From Pseudomonadota bacterium (lineage in GTDB: Bacteria; Pseudomonadota; Alphaproteobacteria; Rhizobiales; Xanthobacteraceae): a DNA stretch of 64,000 nucleotides. Of the stretch, positions 41,811 to 51,700 are shown in pieces (positions within the stretch are counted from its first letter, which is position 1; every line of letters starts with the position of its first letter). Below the pieces are notes generated by a model. The model ran no database searches and was not told the origin of the DNA. It saw only the letters and a program-made list of their open reading frames with translations. A program made the translations under genes and the position numbers. The stretch spans positions 1-64,000 of the forward strand of contig JAEWIX010000008.1 of assembly GCA_023386885.1 (NCBI GenBank). Reading direction: 5' to 3'.

Positions 41811-42845
41811 ATGGATCGACTGCTGACCACGCTGCGGCGTGGGTTCACGGAGCGGATCGGCTGGAAACGGGTCGGTATCGCTGCCAGCCTCATTATCGTT
41901 GCCATTGCGATCGCGATTCTGGTTCGAACCCTCAAGGGGATCGACTCCAGCGTGATCCTGGTCGCGCTCGCGGAAAAATCCCACGGACAAATCGCTCTCG
42001 CCGCGCTCTGCGTGTTCGGAGCGTTCTGCACCCTCACCTTCTATGATTTCTTCGCGCTGCGGACGCTGGGCGTCACCCACGTCCCCTACCGGATCGCGGC
42101 GCTGTCGAGCTTCACCAGTTATTCGATCGGCCACAACATCGGCGCCACGGTGTTCACCGGCGGCGCCATCCGTTTTCGCATCTATTCGGACTTCGGCCTC
42201 AACGCCATCGACGTCGCCAAGATCTGCTTCATCTCCGGACTGACGTTCTGGCTCGGCAACGTCTTCGTGCTCGGCATCGGCATGGTGCTGCACCCGGACG
42301 CCGCCGGCTCGATGAATCTGTTGCCGACCAGCATCAACCAGCTGATTGGACTGGGCTGCCTTGCCGGCATCGTCGCCTATCTGGTCTGGGTCGCCATCGG
42401 CAACGGCCGCCGCCAGCTCGGCCGCAACGGCTGGAAGGTGGTGCTGCCATCCGGCCGGCTGACCCTGCTGCAAATCCTGATCGGCGTGGTCGACCTCGGA
42501 TTCTGCTCGCTGGCGATGTATCTCTTGATGCCCAACGCGCCCTATATCGATTTCCTTTCGCTCGCGGTGGTGTTCATTCTGGCGACCTTGCTCGGCTTCG
42601 CCAGCCACGCGCCCGGCAGCCTCGGCGTATTCGACGCCGCCATGCTGGTGGCGCTGCCTCAGTTCGGTCGGGAGCAATTGCTGGCGACGCTGCTGGTGTT
42701 CCGCGTGCTCTACTTCGTGATCCCGTTCACCATCGCCATCAGCATCATGGGCACCCGCGAACTCTGGCTCAGCGTGGTCAAGCCCTGGCAGGCGCGGCGC
42801 AAGGCGTCGTGCGGCGACCATCGCCTGCTGTCGCGGAATTCATGA
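41811..42845 (+). CDS. UPF0104 / lysylphosphatidylglycerol-synthase-type membrane protein
   Basis: Predicted 344 residues with seven to eight transmembrane helices. Family motifs include SFTSYSIGHNIGATVFTGGA near residue 100, LLGFASHAPGSLGVFDAAML near 265 and the final FRVLYFVIPF. The flippase-like LPG_synthase_TM domain occurs in MprF and in many stand-alone proteins of unknown function; no synthase domain follows here. Lipid translocation is an inference from the family. Confidence 0.85.
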   Translation: MDRLLTTLRRGFTERIGWKRVGIAASLIIVAIAIAILVRTLKGIDSSVILVALAEKSHGQIALAALCVFGAFCTLTFYDFFALRTLGVTHVPYRIAALSSFTSYSIGHNIGATVFTGGAIRFRIYSDFGLNAIDVAKICFISGLTFWLGNVFVLGIGMVLHPDAAGSMNLLPTSINQLIGLGCLAGIVAYLVWVAIGNGRRQLGRNGWKVVLPSGRLTLLQILIGVVDLGFCSLAMYLLMPNAPYIDFLSLAVVFILATLLGFASHAPGSLGVFDAAMLVALPQFGREQLLATLLVFRVLYFVIPFTIAISIMGTRELWLSVVKPWQARRKASCGDHRLLSRNS

Positions 42846-43068
42846 ACTTCGCTCCGGGTATCGCCTGACCGAAGCCATTTTGTGGGCGGATGCGCCAGGT
42901 CAAAATCGTCCCCGTGCGGACGCAATGGCATCGCGCGTCATACGCGCCATTGCCATGATGGGGTATCCGGAACGATGCCTGCTCGCCGCGACGTGATCCC
43001 AAAATTCTTGCGTCTCTTATTTCCGCCCAATCCATGACGTTGAACACGGCATGACCTGGAGTCGCCCG

Positions 43069-45021
43069 ATGTCCCGTTTGTTCCGGCTGGCGCTGTTGCT
43101 GGCCGTTGTCTCTCCGATCCCCGCCACCCCCGCAGCCGCGCAGGACGCCGACGCCGCCCCCCTGCAGATCACCTGGGAGGTCCGCAATCGGTTCCGGCTG
43201 TTCCGCGAGGATCGCGACTTCCAGCTTCAGGTCGAAGCGATGCGCGCCGGCACCATCCTCGCCGCCGAAGACGCACTGGAAATCCAGAGCGACGGCCGCG
43301 GCTGGGCACGCAATACCGTCAATCGCCTTTGTATCGATCGCAGCGGACGGGTGAGCGAGCCCTGCACCCGCGACGGCGTCAAGGAAAGCTATCTCGCCCC
43401 GGTCGATCATCCGGTAACGGTCCGCCTCGCAGGCGTCTTGCCGGTCGGCGCCACCTGCGCGTGGACCTTCGACGACGGACAGGGTCCGCGCCAGTCGACG
43501 CTGGATTGCGCCGAACCGATCAACCTGCGGGTGCCGCAAGCGCACGTCACCGCCGTCACCGTCGACGTGTCGAGCGGCGCCGACGCACCGCAGCGCGTCA
43601 CCACCGAGATCGCCGTGCGCGACATCCTGATTGCCGGCCTCGGCGATTCCGTCGCGTCCGGCGAAGGCAATCCCGACAAGCAGATCGCGCTGGCGAACGA
43701 GGGCTTCTGCTTCCAGTCCTATCTCGGCGGGCCGGGCAGCGAATACTTTCGGCCGAGTCGCGCCGGCTACAAGGGCGGCCGCGCCTGCGGCTCGGGGGGC
43801 CAATTGCAGACGTGGCAGCGCTACAGCGCGGTCTGGCTGAACCCGGCCTGTCATCGCTCGCTCTACAGCTACCAGACCCGCACCGCGCTGGCGCTCGCCG
43901 TGCGCTATCCGCACATCGCCGTCACCTATCTGCCGCTGGCCTGCACCGGCGCAACCATCGCGGACGGGCTGCTGGGATCGCAGCGCGCGCGCGAATGTCT
44001 CGTCACCAAGTCCGGCGTCGACTGTCAGGGCAAGGTCAATGCGCAAGTCAACGAACTGCGCGACGCGCTTGCCAGTGCCAAACGCCGCCAGCCGGATCGC
44101 AAGCTCGACCTCGTGCTGCTGTCGGTCGGCGCCAACGACATCGGCTTCTCCGAACTGGTCGCCAACGTCATCGTCGATAGCGGTACCGAACGCGCGCTGT
44201 TCAAGCGCAGCGGCGTGCTGGGGTCGGTGGAAGATTCGCGCGCGGCGCTCGCCAACGATCTGCCGCGTGCCTTCAGCAACTTGCGCGGCGCGCTCAAGCC
44301 GCTGGTCGGCGACATGTCGCGCGTCATCTACGTCTCCTACGCCAATCCGGTGATGGCCAACGGCACCGTCTGCCCCGGCGGCCGCGCCGGCTTCGATGTG
44401 CATCCGTCGTTCAACGCCGACCCGGAGCGGCTCAACAAAACGGCGCGCTTCGTGCAGAGCGAATTCCTGCCGCGTCTGAAAGACCTGGCGCTATGCCAAT
44501 CCGGCATCCTGTGCCGCAACCCGGCAAGCGATCGCATGACGTTCGTGGACGCGCATCAGGCCGCTTTCGCCAATCACGGATTCTGCGCGCGCGCATCGAC
44601 CGATCCGGAGTTCGATCAGGCCTGCTTTTCCGCCAAAGGCGAGAGCTTCGTCGACGATGTCGTCGCTGCATCGTCGCAGCCGCTGGTGTGCGGCCGCGGT
44701 GCCAGCGAATTCCGCGCCTATCTGCCGCGCGCGCGCTGGATCCGCGACGCCAACGACAGCTACTTCGCGGCGATGACCTATCCGCAAGGTCTCCCGGCTT
44801 CCGCGCAGCCGTCCGACATCCATGACGCAACGTGGGGCGTGCTGTCCGCGGTCTATGGCGGCGCGGTGCATCCCACCGCCGAGGGTCACGCCGCGATGGC
44901 CGATGCAACGCTGCCCGCCGCAATCTCCCTGCTGCGTCTCGATGCGCGGATTCCGGAAGTCATTCAGGAGCCGCTGCTGCCGCCGATGGAGCAGCAGCCG
45001 GCGGCGGAGCAACGGCAATAA
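43069..45021 (+). CDS. Secreted SGNH/GDSL esterase (SEST-like)
   Basis: Predicted 650 residues. After a signal peptide (LALLLAVVSPIPATPAAAQ) comes an N-terminal beta domain (about 28-185) of unknown role with PKD/Ig-like character. The hydrolase begins with block I GLGDSVASGEGNPD (catalytic Ser194), continues with block III SVGANDIGFS and ends with HPTAEGH (catalytic His601). Many cysteines point to disulphides and periplasmic or extracellular action. GGAG precedes the ATG at 43069. The acyl substrate is unknown. Confidence 0.85.
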   Translation: MSRLFRLALLLAVVSPIPATPAAAQDADAAPLQITWEVRNRFRLFREDRDFQLQVEAMRAGTILAAEDALEIQSDGRGWARNTVNRLCIDRSGRVSEPCTRDGVKESYLAPVDHPVTVRLAGVLPVGATCAWTFDDGQGPRQSTLDCAEPINLRVPQAHVTAVTVDVSSGADAPQRVTTEIAVRDILIAGLGDSVASGEGNPDKQIALANEGFCFQSYLGGPGSEYFRPSRAGYKGGRACGSGGQLQTWQRYSAVWLNPACHRSLYSYQTRTALALAVRYPHIAVTYLPLACTGATIADGLLGSQRARECLVTKSGVDCQGKVNAQVNELRDALASAKRRQPDRKLDLVLLSVGANDIGFSELVANVIVDSGTERALFKRSGVLGSVEDSRAALANDLPRAFSNLRGALKPLVGDMSRVIYVSYANPVMANGTVCPGGRAGFDVHPSFNADPERLNKTARFVQSEFLPRLKDLALCQSGILCRNPASDRMTFVDAHQAAFANHGFCARASTDPEFDQACFSAKGESFVDDVVAASSQPLVCGRGASEFRAYLPRARWIRDANDSYFAAMTYPQGLPASAQPSDIHDATWGVLSAVYGGAVHPTAEGHAAMADATLPAAISLLRLDARIPEVIQEPLLPPMEQQPAAEQRQ

Positions 45022-45025
45022 CGCG

Positions 45026-45059
45026 AAAGGGCCTCCGCGCGTCGGTCGCGAAGGCCCTT
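45026..45059. terminator. Terminator shared by convergent genes
   Basis: Eight-base arms AAGGGCCT (45027-45034) and AGGCCCTT (45052-45059), extended by CGCG/CGCG inside, lie 5 bases after the SGNH esterase stop and 51 bases beyond the stop of the gene at 45111. T-runs are short on both strands. Confidence 0.7.
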
Positions 45060-45110
45060 CGTCATTTGCGATGCGCTTGAAGAAGCGCTTGCAACAAAAG
45101 AAAACTCACT

Positions 45111-45710
45111 TCATCGCGGATGCTGCGCCGAGCCGGTGGTGCGCGACTTCGACTTGGCGACCACCGCCGGCGGTTGCGTCTGCGTCGTCGCGGCCTGCGG
45201 CAGATACTTCGTCACGATCGCCGGATCGAGAACCGCGATATTGCTGTCGGGTAGCCGCTGCCAGGTTTCGTTCTTGCCGAGCAACGAAATTCCGACATAG
45301 CCGCGCAAGGTGAGCGACTGGCCGTCCGGGCTCAGCGTCATCTTGGCGTGATAGATTTCGCCGTCGCGCGGGTCGAGCACATTGCCTTCCTCGTACTTCA
45401 GGCCGGCGCGCTTCATGTCGCGGATGAACGACAGGCCGAGGACCGGCGCGTTCTTGCGATCGTCGGTGCACTTGGTGCAAACCGGGTTGGCTGCTTCGCC
45501 CGGCTTGGGAAACATCCGCGCGATCGCCCCTTCGAAGACGCCGGCGTGATCGACCACCAGCACCCAGATCACGGGCTTACCGTCTTCGCTCTTCTGCCAA
45601 AGACCAGCCGCGGTCGGCTCCGCCGCATTCGCGACGCCGGCACCAATCAGCGCCGCCAACGCAACGGCGGCCGGCATCCCTCGTCGAAATCCGGTCCTGA
45701 ATTTTTTCAT
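45111..45710 (-). CDS. DUF2147-domain secreted protein
   Basis: Predicted 199 residues. A signal peptide (MPAAVALAALIGAGVANAAE) is followed by TAAGLWQKSEDGKPVIWVLV, then CTKCTDDRKNAPVLGLSFIR, KYEEGNVLDPRDGEIYHAKM and LTLRGYVGISLLGKNETWQR. These are the hallmarks of DUF2147, a periplasmic beta domain of unknown function. GAGG lies just before the ATG at 45710. The C-terminus is a low-complexity tail. Confidence 0.88.
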   Translation of the reverse strand: MKKFRTGFRRGMPAAVALAALIGAGVANAAEPTAAGLWQKSEDGKPVIWVLVVDHAGVFEGAIARMFPKPGEAANPVCTKCTDDRKNAPVLGLSFIRDMKRAGLKYEEGNVLDPRDGEIYHAKMTLSPDGQSLTLRGYVGISLLGKNETWQRLPDSNIAVLDPAIVTKYLPQAATTQTQPPAVVAKSKSRTTGSAQHPR

Positions 45711-45922
45711 TGGCCTCACCTGTCAAAAGGTCGAGCGTAAGGGTTGTGCGACAAGTGTGGCGATTTCACGAGAAACGCCACGGGAAATCCGAGGTAGGAG
45801 CAGCCTTGCAACAGCGTCGACCTCGCCACAATTTGGTCGCAAGACATTGGCGCCGGGTTCAAGGACGAACACCATTTCGCCGCAAGATTCCCGGCCCCGC
45901 ACGCGCCGCCACAATCAACGGT

Positions 45923-46951
45923 TCAGTTGACACCCAGCTTCTTCTGCAGGCTCGACGACGACGTGGTGTACTGGAACACCAGCCGCTTGTCGGGATAGAC
46001 GTAGCGATGCGCCTTCTGCGCCATCAGCGCGCCTTCATGGAAACCGGACAGGATCAGCTTGAGCTTGCCGGGATAGGTGTTGATGTCGCCGATGGCAAAA
46101 ATTCCCGGTACGTTGGTTTCGAACGAGGCGGTCTCCACCGGGATCAGGTTGTTCTCCAGCGACACGCCCCAGTTGGCGATCGGCCCGAGTTTCATGGTGA
46201 GGCCGAAGAACGGCAGCATCGTATTGCAATCGACCCGCGTCACGGCGTTGTCGCTGCCCTTCACCATCGCGCCGGCGAGTTGGCCGTTCTCGCCGTGAAG
46301 TTCGGTGACCTGACCGATCTTCAGATCCATCTTGCCCGACGCCACTAGCGCGCGCATCTGCTCGACGCTGTGCGGCGCGGCGCGGAAGTCGTCGCGCCGA
46401 TGCAGCAGCGTCACGCGCCGCGCGATCGGATGCAGGTTGAGCGTCCAGTCGAGCGCACTGTCGCCGCCGCCGACGATCAACAGATCCTTGTCGCGGAAGT
46501 GCTCCATCTTGCGCACGGCATAAAACACCGAGCTGCCTTCATAGGCTTCGATGCCCGGCACCGGCGGACGCTTCGGCTGGAACGAACCGCCGCCCGCGGA
46601 AATCACCACCACCTTGGTTTCGAACACCTGCCCCGCATCGGTAGTGACGCGAAACAGCGGATCGCCGATCTTCTCGATGCTCTCCACCATCTCGTTGAGA
46701 TGGAAGGTCGGGTTGAACGGCTTGATCTGCTCCATCAGCGATTCCGTCAGGCCGTGGCCGGTGACCATCGGAATGCCGGGAATATCGTAGATCGGTTTCT
46801 CCGGATAGAGTTCGGCGCACTGCCCGCCGATCTTGTCGAGGATGTCGACGAGATGAACCTTCATGTCGAGCAGGCCCAGTTCGAACACGGCGAACAAACC
46901 ACAGGGGCCGGCGCCAATTATCAACACATCGGTTTTGATCGTTTCGCTCAT
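45923..46951 (-). CDS. Ferredoxin/flavodoxin-NADP(+) reductase, thioredoxin-reductase-like
   Basis: Predicted 342 residues. FAD-binding LIIGAGPCGLFAVFELGLLD and NADPH-binding LLIVGGGDSALDWTLNL motifs frame the two Rossmann domains. The CxxC pair of thioredoxin reductase is absent. The C-terminal FAIGDINTYPGKLKLILSGF ends the FAD domain. This is the homodimeric FNR type known in Bacillus and Rhodopseudomonas. The ferredoxin gene 0.6 kb away (47585) could be a partner. Start at 46951 fits the family. Confidence 0.93.
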   Translation of the reverse strand: MSETIKTDVLIIGAGPCGLFAVFELGLLDMKVHLVDILDKIGGQCAELYPEKPIYDIPGIPMVTGHGLTESLMEQIKPFNPTFHLNEMVESIEKIGDPLFRVTTDAGQVFETKVVVISAGGGSFQPKRPPVPGIEAYEGSSVFYAVRKMEHFRDKDLLIVGGGDSALDWTLNLHPIARRVTLLHRRDDFRAAPHSVEQMRALVASGKMDLKIGQVTELHGENGQLAGAMVKGSDNAVTRVDCNTMLPFFGLTMKLGPIANWGVSLENNLIPVETASFETNVPGIFAIGDINTYPGKLKLILSGFHEGALMAQKAHRYVYPDKRLVFQYTTSSSSLQKKLGVN

Positions 46952-47135
46952 CTCGTCGTTTCTTCGCTGATTGGGGAAATAGTCGGGAAGGGTCTTGAAA
47001 AATCTAGCGCGTTTTCCTTGAAGTGGAAACGGCTCGCCGCAAGTATCGCGCGGCGGCCGCATCGGCGGCGTCGCTGCGCCCCCTTGCCGGCCTCCTCCGT
47101 TTCCATGTAACTGCATGGAGCCTGGAGATTGCCCT

Positions 47136-47588
47136 GTGAACAGCCCTGCTTCGACGACACCGTGCCTTGAGAACTACCCGCTTCGCCTGTCCGACAACGT
47201 CCGCTTCGCCGATCTCGACGTCAACGGCCACGTCAACAACGCGGTCTATGCCAGCTACTTCGAAACCGGTCGCGTGATCCTGGTGCGGGATTCGGCGCTC
47301 GGCTTGACGCCGGCAGGCGCGAGCTGGGTGCTGGTGCGTCTCGATACGCACTTTCGCGCGGAGTTGCATTGGCCCGGCACCATCGAAACGGGACTTGGCG
47401 TGCTGCGGCTGGGGCGAACCTCGGTGACGTTCGATCAGGTGGTGTTCTCGGAAAGCCGATGCATCGCATCGGCCCAGGCGACGACCGTGCTGGTCGACAC
47501 GACGACGCGCAAGCCGACGCCGTTGCCGCCGACGACCATCGAAAAATTTCAACGCTGGATGATGCGCGGCGAGAACGCCGCCGGTTAA
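47136..47588 (+). CDS. Acyl-CoA thioesterase (hotdog fold)
   Basis: Predicted 150 residues from a GTG with GGAG eight bases upstream; an ATG at 47115 is in frame but lacks a ribosome site. VRFADLDVNGHVNNAVYASYFE is the 4HBT signature, with Asp acting in catalysis. Length and pattern fit the YbgC-like group. The stop overlaps the convergent ferredoxin stop by four bases. Confidence 0.88.
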   Translation: MNSPASTTPCLENYPLRLSDNVRFADLDVNGHVNNAVYASYFETGRVILVRDSALGLTPAGASWVLVRLDTHFRAELHWPGTIETGLGVLRLGRTSVTFDQVVFSESRCIASAQATTVLVDTTTRKPTPLPPTTIEKFQRWMMRGENAAG

Positions 47589-47905
47589 GCCTGACGCTCG
47601 GGCGTGGTCACGATCAGGCCGTCGAGTTCGTCCGACACCTTGATCTGGCACGACAGCCGCGAATTGGGCCGCACGTCGTAACCGAAATCGAGCATGTCCT
47701 CTTCCATCGGCGTTGGGTTGCCGACCTTCTCGCGCCACGATTCATCGACATACACATGGCAGGTCGCACAAGCACAGGCGCCACCGCACTCGGCCTCGAT
47801 GCCCGGAATGGCGTTGCGGATCGCGCCTTCCATCACCGTCGCGCCGTTTTCAACATCGACAATGCGGGCCTCGCCCGTGTGATCAACGTAGTGAATCTTC
47901 GCCAT
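47585..47905 (-). CDS. [2Fe-2S] ferredoxin, adrenodoxin type
   Basis: Predicted 106 residues. The cluster ligands lie in AECGGACACATCHVYV (C-x5-C-x2-C) and in RLSCQIKV. The C-terminal DGLIVTTPERQA matches Fdx/adrenodoxin-type proteins that serve P450s or iron-sulphur assembly. It may receive electrons from the FNR encoded next to the thioesterase, which is inference. Confidence 0.95.
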   Translation of the reverse strand: MAKIHYVDHTGEARIVDVENGATVMEGAIRNAIPGIEAECGGACACATCHVYVDESWREKVGNPTPMEEDMLDFGYDVRPNSRLSCQIKVSDELDGLIVTTPERQA

Positions 47906-48008
47906 GGCTGCTCGTACTGTCTCAAAAGAGGAATGCTGGCTGTCCTATAGCGGCTCGCTCCGCGCGACGCCAGCCGCCACGGTCAAAAGCCGCTGATTTT
48001 CCATCGCG

Positions 48009-48380
48009 CTACCCGATCCGGCTGCCCGATTGCGCCAACAGCGCCATCATCGCTTGGCGCGCCTGCCCGACTTCGGCATCGAGCCGCGTGAAGGCCTCGC
48101 GCGCACCATCCGCCACGCGCAGCGCCGCCTCCAGTGCCGCGGCCGCCTCAGCGACGCGAAACGCACCGATCGCGCGCGCCGATCCCTTCAAGGTGTGGGC
48201 AAGCGCCGCCGCATTCTCCGGCAGCGAGGCCAGCGTCGGCATGAGCTGGCCACTCTGGTCCACGAACAACTGCAGCACCTCGCGCTCAAGCGCGGGATCG
48301 GACAGCGTCATCTTGCGGAGATGATCGAGATCGATCGGCCCTTGAGCGGCGGAGCCAGAATGCGACGGCATCAATCCCAT
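48009..48380 (-). CDS. Stand-alone Hpt (histidine phosphotransfer) protein
   Basis: Predicted 123 residues. The helical bundle carries LREVLQLFVDQ-like heptads (LEREVLQLFVDQSGQLM) and the phospho-acceptor motif ALAHTLKGSARAIGAFRVAE with the active histidine. No other domain is present. It is not ChpT, which is a kinase-like dimer. It diverges from the growth-pole candidate gene. I chose the ATG at 48380 (AAGGAAGA before it); 48371 is also possible. Partner kinase and receiver are unknown; CckA's receiver is encoded 44 kb away. Confidence 0.82.
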   Translation of the reverse strand: MGLMPSHSGSAAQGPIDLDHLRKMTLSDPALEREVLQLFVDQSGQLMPTLASLPENAAALAHTLKGSARAIGAFRVAEAAAALEAALRVADGAREAFTRLDAEVGQARQAMMALLAQSGSRIG

Positions 48381-48588
48381 TCTTCCTTTGAGCGACAACA
48401 AATCCGCCGCGGTGAAAAAATTGCCGAATCCGCGCCAAATCCTCGATTTGGTTAACATACTCGATGAAAGGACTGCCGCCGTAAAGCCATCAATGCGGTC
48501 GATTTTAGCCACAATTGAGCTGGTTCGGAGCGATTTTTCGGCTCGAACTGCCCTGTCCCGGTTCCGCGTTAACGATGATTAAGGATCG

Positions 48589-48607
48589 TTAAAATTGTAT
48601 TAATCAC
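48589..48607 (+). promoter_or_regulatory. Candidate CtrA box before the growth-pole candidate gene
   Basis: TTAAAATTGTATTAATCAC has TTAA-N7-TTAA. Further TTAA tetramers at 48569-48592 with N6 spacing and a GTTAAC at 48451 crowd the 395-base gap 48381-48775. The region is AT-rich and divergent between the Hpt gene and the 1821-residue protein. The box is 169 bases before the latter's ATG. Confidence 0.45.
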
Positions 48608-48775
48608 ATCCATTTCATTCGAGCCAGCAAGCCAATAGGATGTTTGGGGAAGTAGCGCACAAGCCGGGTGGCAAGGACGTTAATCCGGGCCGCCTCATGT
48701 CGTCGAGGGCAGAATTGCCTCTCGGCCGGCACCGTTGCGAGGTTCCCGGCTGCGTAAACAAGGGCGTAGACTAGC

Positions 48776-51700
48776 ATGGCGAACAGTCCCAAGAAGGCTC
48801 AGGACCCCACCGAAGTTGCGCTTTCGGCAATTCAGGAAGCCCTGAATATGAGCGAGACGCAGGCATCGGACACCGCCACTCCGGCCGCACCGTCGATCGC
48901 TCCCCCCGTTACCGCTGCCGAGCCGTCCCGCGACGAGACGATGTTCGGCCAGCGACCGTTCCCGGACCAGCCGTCCGACGAGGCTTTGTTCAATCGCGGC
49001 GCCGCGAACGACGATCGCGAGACCATTGGCCAGATTCTGCAGGCGATTCAGAAGGGTCGCCCCGCCCGCAATATCTATACGCTCGCCACCATTTTCACCG
49101 TGGTCTGGCTGATCGGCGCCGGATTGCTGGCCTTCAGCTTCTATCCGTCGCTGCAATCGCTGGGACAGAACGGCGGCGCGATGGCGTTTGTCGGCCTGAT
49201 CTCGGTGCTGCTGGCGCCGATCCTGTTGTTCTATTTCCTCGCAAGCCTCGCCTGGCGCGGACAGGAATTGCGCATGATCGCGCAGTCGATGGCGCAGGTG
49301 GCGATGCGATTCTCCGAACCCGAACACGCCGCCAGCGATTCCATGGTGACGGTCGGGCAAGCCATCCGCCGCGAAGTCGCCGCCATGGGCGACGGCATGG
49401 AGCGCGCCATCGCGCGCGCCGGCGAGCTTGAAACACTAGTTGCCAACGAAGTCTCGGCGCTGGAGCGCGCCTATTCCGACAACGAAGTGCGCATCCGCGC
49501 ACTGTTGCAGGACATCGCGCATCAGCGCGACAACCTGGTCGGCCAGGCCGAACAGGTCCGCAGTGCCATTTCCGGCGTGCAGATCGATCTGCGTCACGAC
49601 ATCGCGCTGATCAGCGATGCCATCGCTTCGCGCGTCGACGAAGTCGCGAAAAGTATCACTGGCGCGCTTGAAGAACGCGGCGAACACATCACCCGCGCGC
49701 TGGGCAGCGCCGGCGACAACATGATCCTCGCGCTCGGCGAACGCGGCGGCGACTTGCTCGACCGTCTCGAAGAAGCCAGCGGCGAAACCACCCGCGCCGT
49801 GCTCGACGCCAGCGAACGACTGACCGCCAGCCTGAATTTCAAGACCGGCCACGTCCATGACGAATTCGTCGATCTGGCGAACCGCGTCCACGACATGCTG
49901 AACGATCGGCTCGACCGGATCACCTCCGAATTCGAGCAGAAGTCCGCCGGCATCGTCGACAGCATCTCGGACCGCACCGAACAGCTGCACGACTCGCTGC
50001 GCAACTCCGGCGACTCCCTGCTGCTCGAGCTTGAACTGCGCGGCGGCGACATCGCCACCAAGATCGACGAAGCCGGCCACCGGCTGGCGGATCGCATTCT
50101 CACCAGCGGCGACAAGGCGAGCGACGCGCTCGACTCCACCGTCAACTCGCTGGTGACCAAGGTGGTAAGCCAGACCGAGACCGCGCACGATACGCTCAGC
50201 CTCCAGATGAGCACGTTCGACGAATTGATCCGCCAGCAAGGCACCGAGCTTGCGGAAAAATTCTCGCGCGACAGCTCAACGCTCGGCGCGCTGATCACCC
50301 GCCACATCTCCGAGTTCGACCGCACCGTGAAGACCTACGGCGGCGAAGTCGTCGAACGCCTCGGCCAGCGGACCAACGAGATCGCCGACAGCCTGAAAAC
50401 CTACGTCGATACGTTCGACACGCGCCTTACCTCAAATAGCGGTCAGATCACCGCGACGCTCGACCAGCGCCTGCAACAGTTCGAAGTGCAGCTTGGCACC
50501 CGCGTCACCGATCTCGACGGCGCGCTCGATACCAAGATCAAGTCGTTCGACGAAACCGTCGACGGCCGGCTGAAGGCGCTCGAACAGAGCTTCGATACCC
50601 GCGCCAAGTCGGTGACCGATACCGTCGACTCCCGGCTCGGCGCGCTGTCGTCGTCGCTATCGGGCGGCACCAAGAAGGTGGTCGATACCATCGAGGCCAA
50701 GCTCACGCACCTCACCTCCTCGCTGAGCGACGGTGCCGCGCAGACCATCGGCGCCATCGATACTAAGTTGTCGCAACTCACGTCGTCACTGACCGAGGGT
50801 GCATCCCAGACGCTCGGCGAAATCGATACCAAGCTGTCGCGGCTGACGTCCTCGCTGACCGAAGGTGCCACCCAGGCGATCTATTCGATCGACTCCCGTC
50901 TGGCCCAGCTTTCGTCGACCTTGAACGACGGCTCCACTCAGGCCGTCGCAGCGATCGATCAGCGCATCGCCGACGTCACGCAAACCATCGACGGCCGCAC
51001 CGGACATCTGGCCGAAACCATCACCGCGCGCTTCCAAGAAATCCATCAGGGTCTGGAAACCCGCGCCGGTGCGGTTGCCAGCGATATCGACACCCGCATC
51101 GCGCATTTCGAGGATCTGCTCGGTTCGCGCATCGAAGCGGTTGCTGGCCGCATCGAGACCAGCGGTCGACAGGCCAGCGATACCTTGATGTCGCGCGCGG
51201 AAGAACTGTCGTCGAGCATCAAGTCGCATGTTGATGACGCCGAACACTCGCTGACCAACCTCATGCTCAGCACCAGCGAGACCATCCAGAGCAGCGCGCG
51301 GAGCACGCAGCAGTCCCTGCTGTCGGTCTCGGCGGATCTCACCACGCAGCTCAAGCAGGCCTCCACCGAGGTCGAGGAATTGGTCGGCACCGTCGGCTCG
51401 ACGGCCGCGAACGCCATCCGCGGCAGCGCCGAGGATGCGCACGCATCGCTGCTGTCGGTGTCCAGCGACGCGGCGAGCCAGATCAAGTCGCTCACCGCAG
51501 ATGTCGAGCGCACGCTGACCACTGCCGGCGCATCCACCGCTAGCGCGCTCCTCACCAGCGCACGCGATGCTCAGAGCGCCATCGCCGGAACATCGTCCGA
51601 ACTCGCGGAGCAGATGCAGTCGCTCTCCGCCACCATTGAACAGACCTTGTCAGGCGCCGGTGCGACCACCGCGGCAACGCTGCTCAATGGCACGCGGGAC

